Shown here piece after piece: positions 44,056 to 53,967 of a DNA stretch of 64,000 nucleotides. The DNA lies in contig NZ_AP036014.1 of NCBI RefSeq assembly GCF_003402415.2, forward strand, positions 1,240,001 to 1,304,000, given 5' to 3'. The notes beneath the pieces are model-generated. The model was not told the origin of the DNA and did no database searches. It saw only the letters and a list, made by a program, of their open reading frames with translations. Source of the DNA: Cupidesulfovibrio sp000226255. Lineage in GTDB: Bacteria > Desulfobacterota > Desulfovibrionia > Desulfovibrionales > Desulfovibrionaceae. Each line of letters begins with the position of its first letter. Positions within the stretch are counted from its first letter, which is position 1. Made by a program: the position numbers and the translations under genes.

Positions 44056-44568
44056 ATGTGCGGCGTGACCGAAGCGCTCGTCGCTTCCGCAATCATCCAG
44101 GGCGGCTACTCGCTGCTGGAGGGGGAGCACAGCGCGCGGACGAGCAAGGCCCAGAAGGAATACCAGGCGGCCACCCAGCGCAATGCGGCGGCGCAGGCCC
44201 GCTACCAGGCCGAGGAAACGAAGCTGGATGCCGAACGGACGGAGCGGGCCCTGAAGCGCCAGTCGCGCGCGCAGCAGGCGGGCGTGCGTTCGCTGCTGGC
44301 GGCATCGGGCATGGACGCGGGCTCGGGCAGCGCCCTCGATGTCCTGCAGGACCAGTCCACGGCGGCCGAGTCCGACGTGCTGGACGTGCGCAGGCAATCT
44401 GAGCGGCGGCAGCGCGCCCTGGAATACCAGGCCGCCGGGGCGGACAGCAGCGCATCGCTGTTGCAGGCCATGGCCGACGACCCGTGGGCGCGCACGCGGC
44501 AGGGCTGGCGCACCGGCATGATCATCGGCAACGCGGGGCGGGGCACGCGCGGCCTGCTGGACACCTAG
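44056..44568 (+). CDS. gp14-like internal virion protein
   Basis: 170 residues. Starts MCGVTEALVASAIIQGGYSLLEG, then a long helix (AQKEYQAATQRNAAAQARYQAEETKLDAERTE), QQAGVRSLLAASGMDAGSGSALDVLQDQ and a final GMIIGNAGRGTRGLLDT. The order matches T7 gp14-type ejection proteins, which line the DNA path into the cell. AGGAGG precedes ATG 44056. The larger ejection proteins gp15 and gp16, which should follow, are missing. Confidence 0.7.
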   Translation: MCGVTEALVASAIIQGGYSLLEGEHSARTSKAQKEYQAATQRNAAAQARYQAEETKLDAERTERALKRQSRAQQAGVRSLLAASGMDAGSGSALDVLQDQSTAAESDVLDVRRQSERRQRALEYQAAGADSSASLLQAMADDPWARTRQGWRTGMIIGNAGRGTRGLLDT

Positions 44569-44618
44569 AACGCGCGTCCGCCCCGGCACGGGGCGTCATC
44601 GACACGCAAGGAGACCAA

Positions 44619-46955
44619 ATGACCATCGTATCGACCACTACCGTCGAGCAGTACGCCGGGGACGGCGTGCAGACGGAATGGCCCGTGACCTTCCCGTTCC
44701 ACCGGCCCGAGGACGTGCGGGCCGTGGTGACCGGCATCGGCGGCGACAGGGTGCTGACCTACGGCACGGACTACGCCGTCGCCGCTCTGCCCGGCGGCGG
44801 GGGCCGCATGACTGCCATGCCCGGCATGGTGGGCGCGGGGGAACGGCTTACCCTGTGGCTGGACCAGCCCTTCACGCAGGAGATGGACCTGCGCAACACC
44901 GGCGTGCTGGACGCGGAAATGCTGGAACGCAGCTTTGATCGGCTGACGCTGATGGCCCAGCAGTTGCGTGAAGAGGTGGGCCGCTGCGTCAAGGTGCCGT
45001 TGACCGACCAGGCCACGCGCTCCGACGAACTGCTGGCGGGCATAGCCGCCAACGTGGGCCGTGCCGAGATGGCGGCATTGAATGCCGAGGCCCGGGCCAC
45101 GGACGCCGGGACCGAGGCCGACCGGGCCGGTGCGGCGCGGGCGGATGTGCTGGAAGCGCGTGATATCGTGGACCAGGTCGTGGCGGATGCGCGGAACGAG
45201 GTGTTGGCGTCCGCCGCGTTCGTGCCTATCGGGGCCATCCTGGACTTTCCGGTGCACACCGTGCCGATGGGCTTTCTGCTGTGCGCCGGGCAGGAGGTGA
45301 CGAAGGAAGCGTATCCCGAACTGGTGGCCTACCTGAACGGCGATGCGCTGGCCCTTTCCGCCACCTTGCCCGACCTGCGCGGCGAGTTCCGACGCGGCGC
45401 GGACCTTGGGCGCGGGGTGGACGCCGGGCGCGCGGCGGGCAGCGCACAGGGCGACGCCATTCGGAACATCACCGGCAGTTGCGGCACCATACGCCTTGCT
45501 TCCGCCGGGTCTGCGCCTTCCGGCGCGTTCACGGGGGCGGCCACCGGAGTGGCCATTTCCGGAATCGCAAGCGGCACGGCAGGCGGGGTTGGCGGCTTTG
45601 ACGCCTCCGCCGTGGTGCCCACCGCCAGCGAAAATCGCCCCCGCAACATCGCGGTGGTGTCGTGCATCAAGGCGTACCATGCGCCCATGAGCGCAGCGCC
45701 CGTGGACCTGACGGGCGTGCTGGCCGCGCTGAACGCCATCCGGCTGTCCGGGGCCGAGGCCAAGCAGCCCCAGACCATCCTGCGCTGCCGCATGAAGTCT
45801 CCCATGGCCGCGCCCTTTCACGAACTGGCGTTGCCGGACTTCCTGTCCTTCTCCGGGCTGGTGGTGACCCTGCTGGCCGACCCGGCCGCGCCGTTCGCCG
45901 CGTGTTTCGGCAACGGCGGCGTCAGCGTGGCGTCGGAAATCACCGGCAACCTCTCCGTCGCCCTGCCGGGCGCGGCGGCCACCCATTGGCTGTATGTGGA
46001 GCGCAACCCCGACACGGGTGCGCTGGCGCTGGGCGCCACGGAGACGCCGCCCGAATATGGCTCGGCCCGGCGCGGCGTGGCCGAATCCGGCAATTACGCA
46101 GGTTATGAGGGCAAGTGGGGCACGGTTTTGGCCAGCAGCGAATACGCTGGGGGCGGCTCCCCGGCGTGGAAGGCGCTGGACGGGAACGCCACCAACCAGG
46201 CGTGGTACACGGCCAGCGGGGTCACCAGCGGGTGGTGGCGACTGACCATGAACCGCAAGCGCCGTCTGCGTGGCTACGAGATGGTGTGCGAGAACGATGC
46301 GCTGGCCATTCCCCGCGCCTGGAACATCAAGGTTACGCACAACGGCGTCCAGACCACGGTGGACAGCGTGACCGGGGCCACGTGGTCCGCCAACGAGCGC
46401 AAGCGCCACCTCTTCGCCGCCACGGTGGATTGCGACGTGCTGGAGGTGGAGTGCCTGAACAGCGGCCGTGAGTACACCGGCATGACCGAGTTCGCGCCCA
46501 TCTTCGACGAGGACTGGTACAGCCCGCCGGAAAACATCATGCGCCGGGCCGACGGCGCGCGGGTGCAGCGGGTGTACGTGGGCAAGGCCGTTGTCAGCGG
46601 TGGGGCGGTGGCGGCGGTCACGCCCTTCGCGCCGGGGGTGGAGGCCGTGGTGCCGCTGAACGGCGGCAACGCGCTGGCCGCCAGCACCACCTATGTCATG
46701 GACAACCCGCTGGGCGCGCCCGTGTTCGGGGAGTTCGTGGTGGAAGGGTACGACACGACCTCCAGCCCGAACTACTGGGTGCCCTGCGGGCTGTGCTGGA
46801 CCGGATCACAGTACATGGGCGTGATGACCAAGACCGCGAACCAGTCGCTCATCCGGTTGCGCACCAACACCGGGCACTTCTGGTGGGGAGGCGACCTTTC
46901 TTTCATGACCTACGCGGCCACCAGGGCGCGCGTGAAAGTGCGGAGGGCCTTCTGA
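44619..46955 (+). CDS. Tail fibre/spike: T7 gp17-type N-terminus, tail-collar and discoidin-like C-terminus
   Basis: 778 residues. The N-terminal ~150 is the virion-binding domain of podovirus fibres (QYAGDGVQTEWPVTFPFHRPEDVRAVV; LDAEMLERSFDRLTLMAQQL). A coiled stretch leads to a tail-collar domain (about 200-340: MGFLLCAGQEVTKEAYPELVAYL, LPDLRGEFRRGAD). The C-terminal half contains an F5/8-type (discoidin) unit (SPAWKALDGNATNQAW, GWWRLTMNRKRRLRGYEM) and a terminal beta region with Trp-rich HFWWGGDLSFMTYAA. The receptor is probably a surface glycan. AAGGAGA precedes ATG 44619. Confidence 0.85.
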   Translation: MTIVSTTTVEQYAGDGVQTEWPVTFPFHRPEDVRAVVTGIGGDRVLTYGTDYAVAALPGGGGRMTAMPGMVGAGERLTLWLDQPFTQEMDLRNTGVLDAEMLERSFDRLTLMAQQLREEVGRCVKVPLTDQATRSDELLAGIAANVGRAEMAALNAEARATDAGTEADRAGAARADVLEARDIVDQVVADARNEVLASAAFVPIGAILDFPVHTVPMGFLLCAGQEVTKEAYPELVAYLNGDALALSATLPDLRGEFRRGADLGRGVDAGRAAGSAQGDAIRNITGSCGTIRLASAGSAPSGAFTGAATGVAISGIASGTAGGVGGFDASAVVPTASENRPRNIAVVSCIKAYHAPMSAAPVDLTGVLAALNAIRLSGAEAKQPQTILRCRMKSPMAAPFHELALPDFLSFSGLVVTLLADPAAPFAACFGNGGVSVASEITGNLSVALPGAAATHWLYVERNPDTGALALGATETPPEYGSARRGVAESGNYAGYEGKWGTVLASSEYAGGGSPAWKALDGNATNQAWYTASGVTSGWWRLTMNRKRRLRGYEMVCENDALAIPRAWNIKVTHNGVQTTVDSVTGATWSANERKRHLFAATVDCDVLEVECLNSGREYTGMTEFAPIFDEDWYSPPENIMRRADGARVQRVYVGKAVVSGGAVAAVTPFAPGVEAVVPLNGGNALAASTTYVMDNPLGAPVFGEFVVEGYDTTSSPNYWVPCGLCWTGSQYMGVMTKTANQSLIRLRTNTGHFWWGGDLSFMTYAATRARVKVRRAF

Positions 46956-47230
46956 TGCAGACCTACGGAAGAGTCGGAACGCCGGACCTGTACGCCGTGG
47001 CGGCCGGGCTGGAGCATACCCTGCCCCTCGGCGCGGCGCCCGTGGCGGAGCAGCGCCCCGCGCCGGGCGCGTTGTTGCAGCCGGACGGCTCGTGGCTGAC
47101 GGCGTCCGTACCGCCGCAGCCGGAACCGCTGGACCTGAACACCATCACCTACGACCAGGCAGACGCCATAATTCGGGCCGAAAGCGTGCAGGATTTGCGG
47201 TTGGCCGTGCTGGACGCGCTGGGGTTGTAA
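46955..47230 (+). CDS. Small phage protein after the tail fibre
   Basis: 91 residues. MQTYGRVGTPDLYAVAAGLE, a Pro-rich middle and an Asp/Leu-rich helix (DQADAIIRAESVQDLRLAVLDAL). Starts on the last base of the fibre stop codon. In tailed phages this position often holds a fibre chaperone or tail-assembly protein; no family was recognised here. Confidence 0.6.
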   Translation: MQTYGRVGTPDLYAVAAGLEHTLPLGAAPVAEQRPAPGALLQPDGSWLTASVPPQPEPLDLNTITYDQADAIIRAESVQDLRLAVLDALGL

Positions 47231-47337
47231 GGGAGGGGCCGAGTTCCATCGAAGTTGGGGACACGCCGGGCACAAACCGGGCACGGACAGGATGTCAGTG
47301 AAGGATGTGGCGGAGGACTGCGGCACGGTGGAAAATG

Positions 47338-47400
47338 GCATGGCGGCGGCGTGCCGCCATGCCGCCGCAACGGAAAGGCCCCGGCGCGTGCCGGGGCCTT
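47338..47400 (+). terminator. Double hairpin closing the virion operon
   Basis: First stem GCATGGCGGC/GCCGCCATGC (47338-47362), second stem AAGGCCCCGGC/GCCGGGGCCTT (47375-47400), both perfect. They lie 108 bp past the last phage gene. Confidence 0.75.
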
Positions 47401-47488
47401 GGTGGGGCATGCTAATTCCACAATGGTATCAGGGTAATCCGTGATTATGGGCGGGGCGGGCGGAATGCTGTGCCCCGTGCCGACCTGA

Positions 47489-49510
47489 TCACTTCATGTC
47501 TTCCATCAGTCGGCGCAGGGCGGCGGCCTGGGCCGAAAGTTCGGCAATGGCGGTTTCCGCCTCGGACATGCGCATGGCTGTGGTGCCGGATATCTCGTTG
47601 ACCTCGGCGATGATGCGGTTCAACTCGTCGCCGGTGGCGGCCTGTTCCTCGGCGGCGGTGGCGATGGAGTTCACCTGGTCCGAGGCCTGTTGCACCGCCT
47701 GCACTATCTCCTGCAACATGCCGCCCGCCTCGTTGGCCAGCGACTGGCTGCCGGTCACGCCGCGCACGGCGACGTCGGTGGCCTCGGCGCTGCGCCGGGC
47801 GGAAAGCTGGATGGCCCCGATGGCGGCCTCCACCTCGCGGGTGGCGTTCATGGTCTTTTCGGCCAGTTTGCGCACCTCGTCGGCGACAACGGCAAAACCG
47901 CGCCCGGCGTCGCCGGCCCGCGCCGCCTCGATGGCGGCGTTCAGCGCCAGCAGGTTGGTCTGGTCGGCGATGTCGCTGATGACCCCCAGCACGTTGCCGA
48001 TGCCGCTGGCCTGGGCGCCCAGTTGCTCCATTTCGCCGCGCAGGTCGCGCGAATGGCTGCCCAACCCCTCGATGGCCGAAACCACCCGCGCCACGATCTC
48101 CGCGCCCTGCTTGGCGCGTTCGGACATTTCGGACGTGGTCCTGTTGGTGTCCGAGGCGTTGCGGGCCACCTCGCGCACGGTGGCGGCCATTTCGTCCATG
48201 GCCGTTGCCGATTCGGTGCTGCGCTGCAACTGCCTGTCGGCCCCGCGCGCTGCCTCGCCCACCCGGTCGGAAAGTTGGTCCGCCGCCTCGGCCACGGTGG
48301 TGGCTATGGCGTCGGCGTCGCGGGCCACTCCGGCGATGCGTTCGCTGCGTTCCCGCGCCGCGAGTTCGCCGCGCTTCACGTCGGTGATGTCCTGGCGGAT
48401 TTCCATGTAGCCCACCAGGGTGCCGTCGGGCTTGCGCACCGTGGCCGCGCGGGAATGAAAGTAGCGCGTCTCGCCGGAAAGCACGCGGGTGAAGTCCAGT
48501 TGCGTCTCGGCCTCGCCGGTGCGGGCCAGCCTGTCAATCGGAGGCTCTGTGCCATAGATATCCGCCCCCTGGTAGTCGCCAAGGGGCTTGCCGATCAGGT
48601 CGGCCTCGGCGTGGCCCAGCAGGGTGCAGGCCGCGCTGTTCAACGCGCGGATGTTGCGGCGCGGCCCGGTGACGATGATGGGGTCGGGCACGCGGTTGAT
48701 GATGGCCCGGTTGTAGGCCACCCGCTCGCGAATGGCGTCCACCATGTGGGTGATGGTTTCGTGCAGCGCGGCCATTTCCGCCGTGAAGCGGTAGGCGGTC
48801 TTGTGCTCGAAGTCGCCGTCGGCGATGCGCTTGCCGAATTCGGTCAGGGCCAGCAGGGGAGTCTGGATGGAGCGGTACAGGCCGAGGGCCAGCAGGCCGC
48901 CCAGCAGCACGGCCAAAGAGAAAGCCACGGCCGCGCCCGTGCGCAGCATGGAGGTGGTGTCGTTGGTCTCTTCCGCGTGCTCGCGGGTGGCCTCGATGGT
49001 GGCCTTGGTCAATTCGTCGATGGCCTGTTCCAGCTTGTGGGCCATCTCGCGCCCGGCGTCGAAGCGAATGTTGGCCTGCTCGGCGGAAAGGCCAGCCGTC
49101 GGGGCTTCGCGCGTCAGCGTGGCATAGGCCGAAAGATAGGGGGCGGTCAGGCTGCGGATGGTGGTGATGCGGTTCAGCATCTCGGCCAGTTCCGGAATGG
49201 CGCGCAGCTTGCGTTCGGCGGCGTCAGTGTGGGCGGCAAGGTCGGCGGCGGCCTTTTCGTGCCGGGGCAGGTAGCTGCGCAGACGTTCCTGGTTGGCGAT
49301 GTTGAGCAGGGAGTCCTTTTCGTAACGGCGCAGCTGGCTCACGTCGTGGCGCATGGCGTAGACGGTCTCCTCCAGTTCGACGTGCTTGGAGACCAGTTCG
49401 TCCACCAGCATGTTGACCTCGCCGAGCACCAGCACCATGGCCACGCCCATGACCAGGTTGAGCAGGGTGAGCGCGCCAAGGCCGTAGATGAGTTTCTGGC
49501 GGATGGTCAT
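47489..49510 (-). CDS. Methyl-accepting chemotaxis protein with PAS domain
   Basis: 673 residues. TM1 (about 7-30), a periplasmic four-helix sensor, TM2 (about 193-213), HAMP (IQTPLLALTEFGKRIADGD), a PAS domain (AIINRVPDPIIVTGPRRNIR to MEIRQDITD) and the signalling domain with its hairpin tip DQTNLLALNAAIEAARAGDAGRGFAVVADEVRKLAE. It signals through CheA/CheW to the flagellar motor. The cytoplasmic PAS suggests redox or small-ligand sensing in addition to the periplasmic input. Immediately downstream of the phage block but host in type. No strong ribosome binding site. Confidence 0.94.
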   Translation of the reverse strand: MTIRQKLIYGLGALTLLNLVMGVAMVLVLGEVNMLVDELVSKHVELEETVYAMRHDVSQLRRYEKDSLLNIANQERLRSYLPRHEKAAADLAAHTDAAERKLRAIPELAEMLNRITTIRSLTAPYLSAYATLTREAPTAGLSAEQANIRFDAGREMAHKLEQAIDELTKATIEATREHAEETNDTTSMLRTGAAVAFSLAVLLGGLLALGLYRSIQTPLLALTEFGKRIADGDFEHKTAYRFTAEMAALHETITHMVDAIRERVAYNRAIINRVPDPIIVTGPRRNIRALNSAACTLLGHAEADLIGKPLGDYQGADIYGTEPPIDRLARTGEAETQLDFTRVLSGETRYFHSRAATVRKPDGTLVGYMEIRQDITDVKRGELAARERSERIAGVARDADAIATTVAEAADQLSDRVGEAARGADRQLQRSTESATAMDEMAATVREVARNASDTNRTTSEMSERAKQGAEIVARVVSAIEGLGSHSRDLRGEMEQLGAQASGIGNVLGVISDIADQTNLLALNAAIEAARAGDAGRGFAVVADEVRKLAEKTMNATREVEAAIGAIQLSARRSAEATDVAVRGVTGSQSLANEAGGMLQEIVQAVQQASDQVNSIATAAEEQAATGDELNRIIAEVNEISGTTAMRMSEAETAIAELSAQAAALRRLMEDMK

Positions 49511-49635
49511 CGAGTGTGCCCCCGAAAGGCTGCATGTTCACGGATTGTCGGCGGCGGAGCGCCGCGCGGTCATACGGGACTTGTTCGGTCGACTAGGACA
49601 TAACTTTATGCGAATCGCAAGGCGTCCGCACGGAG

Positions 49636-49667
49636 AAAATGAAAAAGCCCGGCGAAAGCCGCCGGGC
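49636..49667 (-). terminator. Rho-independent terminator of the DUF438 gene
   Basis: On the minus strand: GCCCGGCG-GCTTT-CGCCGGGC followed by TTTTTCATTTTC, 24 bp after the stop codon. A textbook terminator. Confidence 0.9.
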
Positions 49668-49690
49668 CGTGGAAAGCGGAACACGCCGCC

Positions 49691-51301
49691 TCAGCTCCAT
49701 TCCAGCAGCCGGCGCTGGCCGCTCAGGGCGCGGATGTCCGTGACGTCCTGCGAGACTTCGAGGCAGCCGAGGTAGGCGGAGTCGGTGTCGCGCACCGCGA
49801 AGTAGCGGATGTGCAGGAACCGCCCGCCGAGCTCTATCCAGAATTCCGCCGTGTCGCGTTCGCCCGTCTTGAATTTGGTCAGGATGTCCTCGACCATGTG
49901 CACCGACTTGGGCGGGTGGCAGTTGCGCACGTTGCGCCCGATCACCGCCGCGCTGCGCGGAAAGATGCGGTGCGGCACGTCGGAATAGTAGGCCACCCGG
50001 TCGTCGGCATCCACGAAGTTGAGGTCCACCGGCAGGCTGCGCAGCATCTGGTTGAGCACGTTGGGGGCCAGCGCGCCGGTGTCCAACTGGACGAGCCGCG
50101 CGGAACCGCTGGTGCGCGCCTGGCCCGCCGTGCCCGCCGTGTCCGTCAGGCCCGCCAGTGCGGCTGCTTGCGGCGTCCATTCGCCGCCGGGCGTCACCCA
50201 GGCGTAGCCGATTTCGTCCTCGCCGTGGCGAACCCGAGCCCACTGGGCTTCGGTCAGCGATTCCAGGGCCATGGGGAAAAGCACCTTCTCTTCCTTGTAT
50301 ATCATGTCCTTCACGGCCTCGGCCGCTTCGCGGGCGGCCAGCGCGGAGCCCGTGGCTGCCAGGTTTTCCATGGCCGCGCGGGCGGCCTTGAACAGGGCGC
50401 GGATGTCGTCGTGCACTTCCCACATTACCTTGGGCGGGGCCTCGATGCCGTTTTCCTCCAGCAGGGGGAAGAGCTGGTTTTCCTTGCGGGTGTAGTGCAC
50501 CTCGATGCGGGCCAGGTCTTCCAGCAGTTCCTGGACGTAGCGGCTGCTGAACGACCAGGCCATCTCGTCGATGGGCGAGGTGCGGTCGCCGGGGGTGCGG
50601 TGCATGCGGTCCACCTGCGAGATGATCTCGTCGGCCAGTTCCATGGCCTTGGCGTTCTCGTCCATGTAGGTGCGCACCGGGTGCCCGGCGGGCGCGGAAA
50701 CGGCCGGGGCCTCGTCCAGCGCGCCCTTGAACAGGTCCACATGCAGCGAGCACAGGCGCTTTATCTCCGCTTCGGGCAGGCCCTCGGCCACCATGGCCTG
50801 CTCCAGCCGGGCGATGTCGCCGCCTGAGATGTCGCCCACGGCGGCGGCGAAGCGCGCTTTCAGGCTGGCCGGGTCCGCCCCGGCGTGCAGTTCGCGGATG
50901 AGCTCCTTCAGGGTGTCCATGCGCGCGGCGTCGGTGAGGGGCGGGGTGGAACCCTCGAGTGCCTGCCCCGCGTCGCACGGCGTGCCGCAGGTGGTGGCGC
51001 AGGGCGAGGCCCCTGCTTGGGGCCCGGGCTTCGCGCCGGTGCCGGGCGCGCCCTTGGGCACGATGGTCACGGCCTCTGTGGAATGGTCCAGCACACCACG
51101 GGCGATGTGCAGCATCAGGCCGTTGACCTCCAGCCCGGCGATGTCCGCCGCCTGCTGCAACGTGGCCACCCGGCCCAGCGTGTTGCGCAAGAGCGGGTTC
51201 TTCAGCTTGGCGAAGGCGGGCGCGAAATCGGCCAGCACGTCGATGAGGTAGGGGTGCTCGGTGACCAGATCGTGTATGGACGTGGACGGGGCGATATGCA
51301 T
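49691..51301 (-). CDS. DUF1858-DUF438-hemerythrin-PAS sensor protein
   Basis: 536 residues. Order: DUF1858 (about 1-65, IHDLVTEHPYLIDVLADFAPAF), a linker with three cysteines (PCATTCGTPCD), DUF438 (about 120-190, MDTLKELIRELHAGADP), a hemerythrin-like four-helix region with HYTRKENQLFPLLEENGI, EVHDDIRALF and KEEKVLFPMALE, then a PAS-type domain (VDLNFVDADDRVAYYSDVPHRIFPRS to GCLEVSQDVTDIRAL). Hemerythrins bind oxygen, NO or iron at a di-iron site. A soluble sensor or scavenger is likely. GGGAGG precedes ATG 51301. Confidence 0.85.
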   Translation of the reverse strand: MHIAPSTSIHDLVTEHPYLIDVLADFAPAFAKLKNPLLRNTLGRVATLQQAADIAGLEVNGLMLHIARGVLDHSTEAVTIVPKGAPGTGAKPGPQAGASPCATTCGTPCDAGQALEGSTPPLTDAARMDTLKELIRELHAGADPASLKARFAAAVGDISGGDIARLEQAMVAEGLPEAEIKRLCSLHVDLFKGALDEAPAVSAPAGHPVRTYMDENAKAMELADEIISQVDRMHRTPGDRTSPIDEMAWSFSSRYVQELLEDLARIEVHYTRKENQLFPLLEENGIEAPPKVMWEVHDDIRALFKAARAAMENLAATGSALAAREAAEAVKDMIYKEEKVLFPMALESLTEAQWARVRHGEDEIGYAWVTPGGEWTPQAAALAGLTDTAGTAGQARTSGSARLVQLDTGALAPNVLNQMLRSLPVDLNFVDADDRVAYYSDVPHRIFPRSAAVIGRNVRNCHPPKSVHMVEDILTKFKTGERDTAEFWIELGGRFLHIRYFAVRDTDSAYLGCLEVSQDVTDIRALSGQRRLLEWS

Positions 51302-51423
51302 GGGGCCTCCCGTGGGGTTGCGTGTGTCCGGTGTGCGTGGGCCGGGCGTCCGGCGATGTCGTATGGGCGGCACGGCGTGGCTGGCCCTGCATGGTCAGGT
51401 TAGGGGCTGGCCTGGCCCTGCGC

Positions 51424-51439
51424 CGTGACGGGCGTCACG
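51424..51439. promoter_or_regulatory. CRP/FNR-family-like inverted repeat
   Basis: CGTGACGGGCGTCACG keeps the GTGA-N6-TCAC spacing of CRP/FNR-family sites, including HcpR-type sites of sulfate reducers. It lies between the divergent DUF438 and ettA genes, 123 bp from the former. The remainder of 51302-51768 shows no gene. Confidence 0.4.
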
Positions 51440-51768
51440 TCCCCCAGCATAGCACGGATGTTTCCGGAGCGGCAGGGGGGCGGGGCGTGGTCGCCGCCCC
51501 CGGATGGGCATCTCCGGCCAAAGGGGCCGGCTGGCCCGAGCCCGCGACCCGCATTCCGCCCCGCGCGGCTCCGCGCACTGGACAAAATCCCGCTGGTCTG
51601 CAAAAGCACTAGGGCCGCGTTTCGTCGGCATATCCCCGAACACGGCGAACGGAGCCGTTTCCGCCACGCCCGGCCCATTGGCCAAGCCCTGCGCGCGCCG
51701 CAAGGCCAGAGGCGGCACGGCGGCCCCGGAACCCCAAGCCTGAAGACAACCCCGAAAGGTGGATGCAC

Positions 51769-53451
<1,683 letters not shown>

Positions 53452-53471
53452 GTTTGCGGTGAAATGAATGA

Positions 53472-53505
53472 CAAGGCCCCGTACCGGAAACGGTGCGGGG
53501 CCTTG
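53472..53505 (+). terminator. Terminator of ettA, copy 1
   Basis: A 15-bp stem CAAGGCCCCGTACCG/CGGTGCGGGGCCTTG with GAAA loop (one G-U pair), 20 bp after the stop. Nearly the same as copy 2. Confidence 0.7.
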
Positions 53506-53631
53506 TGCGTGACCGAGGGGACACGGCTGGTCGGCGGCGTGCAGCGCCGCGCCGGGCGAGGCGGGCTTCGCCTGCCCGCACGGTGGAACAGGGCATCACG
53601 CGTGCAGCGCGTGTGCCCGTCATGGAGTGCT

Positions 53632-53679
53632 CCAGCCGCACCGTATCAAGTTCCGCAAGCTGACCCGCTAGGTTTGCGG
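53632..53679 (+). repeat. Duplicated 3' end of ettA
   Basis: 48 bp matching 53412-53459 with two mismatches. Both mismatches are synonymous, so both copies encode HRIKFRKLTR-stop and the same downstream GGTTTGCGG. No coding sequence leads into the second copy. See finding. Confidence 0.9.
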
Positions 53680-53885
53680 CGGATTTTTGCCCGCTGGTTT
53701 CGTCATGCATCATCTTTCATTCCGGTCACGTACCGAAGAGCGCGGTGCGGTCGCCATCCGTAAGGCTCGTTGCCTCGCCTAACGGCTGCCGCACGCTCCC
53801 TTCATGAAAGATTTGCCTTCCTTGCCAGCGAACAAAATTCACGCCGCAAACGGTGCGCGATAATGCCACGGGAAAGAGAGTGAAG

Positions 53886-53917
53886 AGGCCCCTGCACCGG
53901 AAACGGTGCGGGGGCCT
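53886..53917 (+). terminator. Terminator-like hairpin, copy 2
   Basis: A 14-bp stem AGGCCCCTGCACCG/CGGTGCGGGGGCCT with GAAA loop, followed by TGTGCGTGTTTATGG. Same loop, flank and sequence type as 53472-53505. The segment 53680-53885 between has no gene. Confidence 0.65.
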
Positions 53918-53967
53918 TGTGCGTGTTTATGGTCAGCGCGGCTGGGGCCACCGCACGCGGGACGGGG

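Noticed and set aside
47405..47455. AT-richer stretch after the virion operon considered as an attachment site
   Set aside because: No matching direct repeat was found near the other phage blocks, and no tRNA or integrase is present.
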